Shown in pieces: positions 54,048-56,256 of a DNA stretch of 56,256 nucleotides. The stretch is from Paulinella micropora (lineage: Eukaryota > Cercozoa > Imbricatea > Euglyphida). Both the position numbers and the translations under genes were made by a program. Location of the stretch: positions 1,170,759 to 1,227,014 of the forward strand of contig BJOX01000052.1 in assembly GCA_009731375.1 (NCBI GenBank), read 5' to 3'. Below the pieces are notes generated by a model. That model saw only the letters and a list, made by a program, of their open reading frames with translations. It was not told the origin of the DNA and ran no database searches. Position 1 is the first letter of the stretch. Each line of letters opens with the position of its first letter.

Positions 54048-56256
54048 ATGGCGTGGATAGGCTCTAAAACGAGATCATCCATCGCTACAAAACTAGATAT
54101 GTCTGACGAAGCAGACGGTAACGACACGCTCGCCACAGGCGGCGGTTTTACCACTCCCGCAAGGGGAGGATGACGAGCACAGGAGGAGCCTGTCCCTCGC
54201 TCCCCATGGAGAGGGCCCGACAATGGGTTAGTAATTCCGGATCGTGCAATTCAAACGAAGGTGGTGCTGGACCGATACCGAGGCCCAGCCGAGGGATGGC
54301 CAGGCAACCCTCAAGATGACGAGGAACATGGGACAAACCCAAACGACAACTCGATGCATCTTTTCCCGAATAATATGTACGAGGAGGCAACTTGGTACAG
54401 GTGTATGTTCAAGGAACCCTCGATACAAGGGGCTATTGGACTAATGCATTTGTTCAATCCGAGCCTTACTGCAAATGGTACCGCTACCATACATCATGTT
54501 ATGGACCTCTACAGGGTTCTAGCAACCGTGCGTGACTCCTTATTAGACGAAGCGTGGCAGATAAACCACCAAAGGTACCCAGCGCTGCTGAATACCTTAT
54601 TCGTCGAGAAAAAGGATCTGCAACCCTCTCTCACTTTTCCTTTCACACAGGACCCAGATAAAGAACTAGCTACAGACACAAAGTGGCCCAACTCGGCAGG
54701 GTTGCTGGTGTTTATCTCGGAGATACAAGCTTGGAATATAGTTTCAGCACGAAACCTGAGTGCTGCGGTTGCAATTTGGAATCTCACCCTCACAGAGCAC
54801 AAGAGCTGGAAGAAACAGCTTCTCCCCTCTGAGGACGATTCAACAGCAGCTGCCCAAGCCCGGGACACCCTTAACGAGCTGCTTGATACAATCGAACAGC
54901 ATCAGTGGACCTGGGTGAGTAGGATGGCAACGAAGTTCAAATACTTCAAGGCCACCATGGTGTTTGAGAAGGCTATTAGAGGTGGTAAGGCGGTGGAGAA
55001 GAAAATCGCTCCCCATCCGGCAGTAAAGCTCTATTGGTGCAACTTCCTCGCTATGTGCGAGTTAGTAGCACAGACCATCAGTGACATCCTCCGAATTCGC
55101 CTAGCGAACGAGGTTCATGTCACATATAGTAATGATGGCAGAGCAACCGTCGTCCCAGAGGGAACGACATTCGTCTTCTTTCACAAGACGGTAGTTGTCC
55201 CGCCCCAGGGAAACCAGGGGGGTGGCGGACACAACCGACCTTCAAACACCGAGGAAGAACAAAAGAAAGCGAACAACAAATTGGTCGAACGAGCTCTGAC
55301 TCGGCTCGACAAGGCCACAACTTTTGACTATGGCAAGTATAACCCGCAAGTCAATATTGATTATGGCGAAGGTATCTTGCTTTTGTTGGGCTATACGTGT
55401 CTAGACAGCACGATTGGACAGTTCAGTCTAACCGCTGCTGACACTAAACAGATATTAGCCAACAAAGCCAGTCGTTGGGCATCCCAAGACTTGTTAACGC
55501 ACAAGTGGCCACAATGGGATGAGGAAGCGGGCCGATTGATTCAAGGGGAACAATTGAAGCCTCCCGGGCGACCTCATTACCTGCTCGAACAATTTGTAAA
55601 GGGAGCCAACTGGGGTTTCATGTGCGACCCTGTTATCGTCGCCGACCTGGTGTCGGCAATGGCACAACGTATGTGGGAAGCCGATGTGTCACACAACGAA
55701 ATCGTAGATCTCCCACAGAAGTTGATCACGCCCTAGTTCGTGCTGATTTGGCGATGTTACTGGTGGCAGTCCTTAAGGGCATCGCTAGAGCAACGACCAC
55801 CAAAGGCCGAACAACGGGGGAAAGATATATTCGCAACGTCTTGTCACAGGCACAAGATGCCGATGACCGCGCATTCTCGCTTCAGAGTTTTCGCGTTGAC
55901 CGATTGGTCGAAGTATCCGCGTAGGATGCAACTAAAGTGAAGAAGATCTTCGGCTCTAAATCGGACAAGGATGAACGTATGCGGCGGGCAAACATCTTGC
56001 TGCAGGCCATGCAGGCTGTAGGATTGTCGTTGCCTGATCATCAGGCCAAGGCAAACGAACCACAGTTCGACATACTGTCCTTCATCACATCCACTTCATG
56101 GGGAGACCACTCTTATATGGGGTCCAGCTCCTATCAGAGATCCCCCTCGAGTTCACCTAACCCATACTGGTCATCGTCGTCGAGCTCATCGAGCTCCTCG
56201 AACCCGTATTGGGGACAGGGGCCGCGACATTCTCCAAACCCATACGCATCTACATC
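54048..56256 (+). pseudogene. Gag-like retroelement ORF, broken, runs off the window
   Basis: From ATG 54048 the frame reads MAWIGSKTRSSIATKLDMSD to an in-frame TGA at 54171-54173. It then stays open in the same frame (RAQEEPVPRSPWRGPDNG onward) to TAG 55734-55736. A change of frame continues HALVRADLAMLLVAVLKGIA to a TAG at 55922-55924 and then, still in that frame, RRANILLQAMQAVGLSLPDH and a Ser/Pro/Tyr-rich tail to the window end. Composition is helical and Gag-like, with a segment LEQFVKGANWGFMCDPVIVA. No zinc knuckle or enzyme is inside the window. It is unrelated by eye to the Copia Gags here; a Gypsy- or DIRS-type element is possible. Confidence 0.55.

Overview
This window is nuclear DNA of a eukaryote. 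It has spliceosomal introns, tRNA-derived SINEs, long trinucleotide microsatellites, Ty1/Copia LTR retrotransposons and assembly gaps (N runs). The species cannot be named from the sequence. Short GT-AG introns and several Copia polyproteins with the RT motif HVDD would fit an aquatic lineage such as an alga or an early-branching relative of animals, but that is only a guess.

Layout. (1) 1-6300: a head-to-tail pile of short retroposons (families A-F), each ending in an (ATT)n tract and each starting inside or next to the tract of its neighbour. Families with unrelated 5' parts share a 3' core, TGGAGGCRCATG. (2) 6505-11611: a nine-exon gene for a secreted Gly/Tyr/Ser-rich repetitive protein. 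It has a signal-peptide exon, a 27-bp and a 39-bp coding repeat, and every intron is in phase 1. (3) 11612-12530: AT-rich spacer with a minus-strand LTR-element end. (4) 12533-20099: Copia-1, young and nearly intact, with LTRs about 1% different, two long ORFs and the target duplication ATTAT. (5) 20105-40559: a nested stack. An old gag fragment was broken by decayed Copia-2 (21023-31070, target duplication TATTT). Next to it lies an inverted fragment of the same family, split by a piggyBac-like TTAA element, which is itself split by Copia-3 (31888-40295), which carries a solo LTR (33646-34250) inside its gag. (6) 40560-42850: non-coding, with LTR debris. (7) 43040-45101, minus strand: a multi-exon short-chain dehydrogenase/reductase. 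(8) 45150-46500: microsatellites. (9) 47253-49250, minus strand: an unrecognised multi-exon gene or decayed element. (10) 49700-52250: AT-rich DNA with an array of CAATATTAATATTG palindromes. (11) 53140-56256: duplicated leader-like DNA followed by a large gag-like reading frame that carries two stops and a frameshift and runs off the window.

The cellular genes do not form a pathway. The coherent story is retroelement biology. The three Copia elements share features worth a closer look: a half-tRNA(iMet)-type primer site that contains the gag start codon in two of them, an accessory C-x9/10-C ... C-x2-H domain between the nucleocapsid knuckle and protease, and an ORF1/ORF2 junction with a conserved G-rich/C-rich hairpin in which ORF2 has no start codon ahead of its integrase zinc finger.
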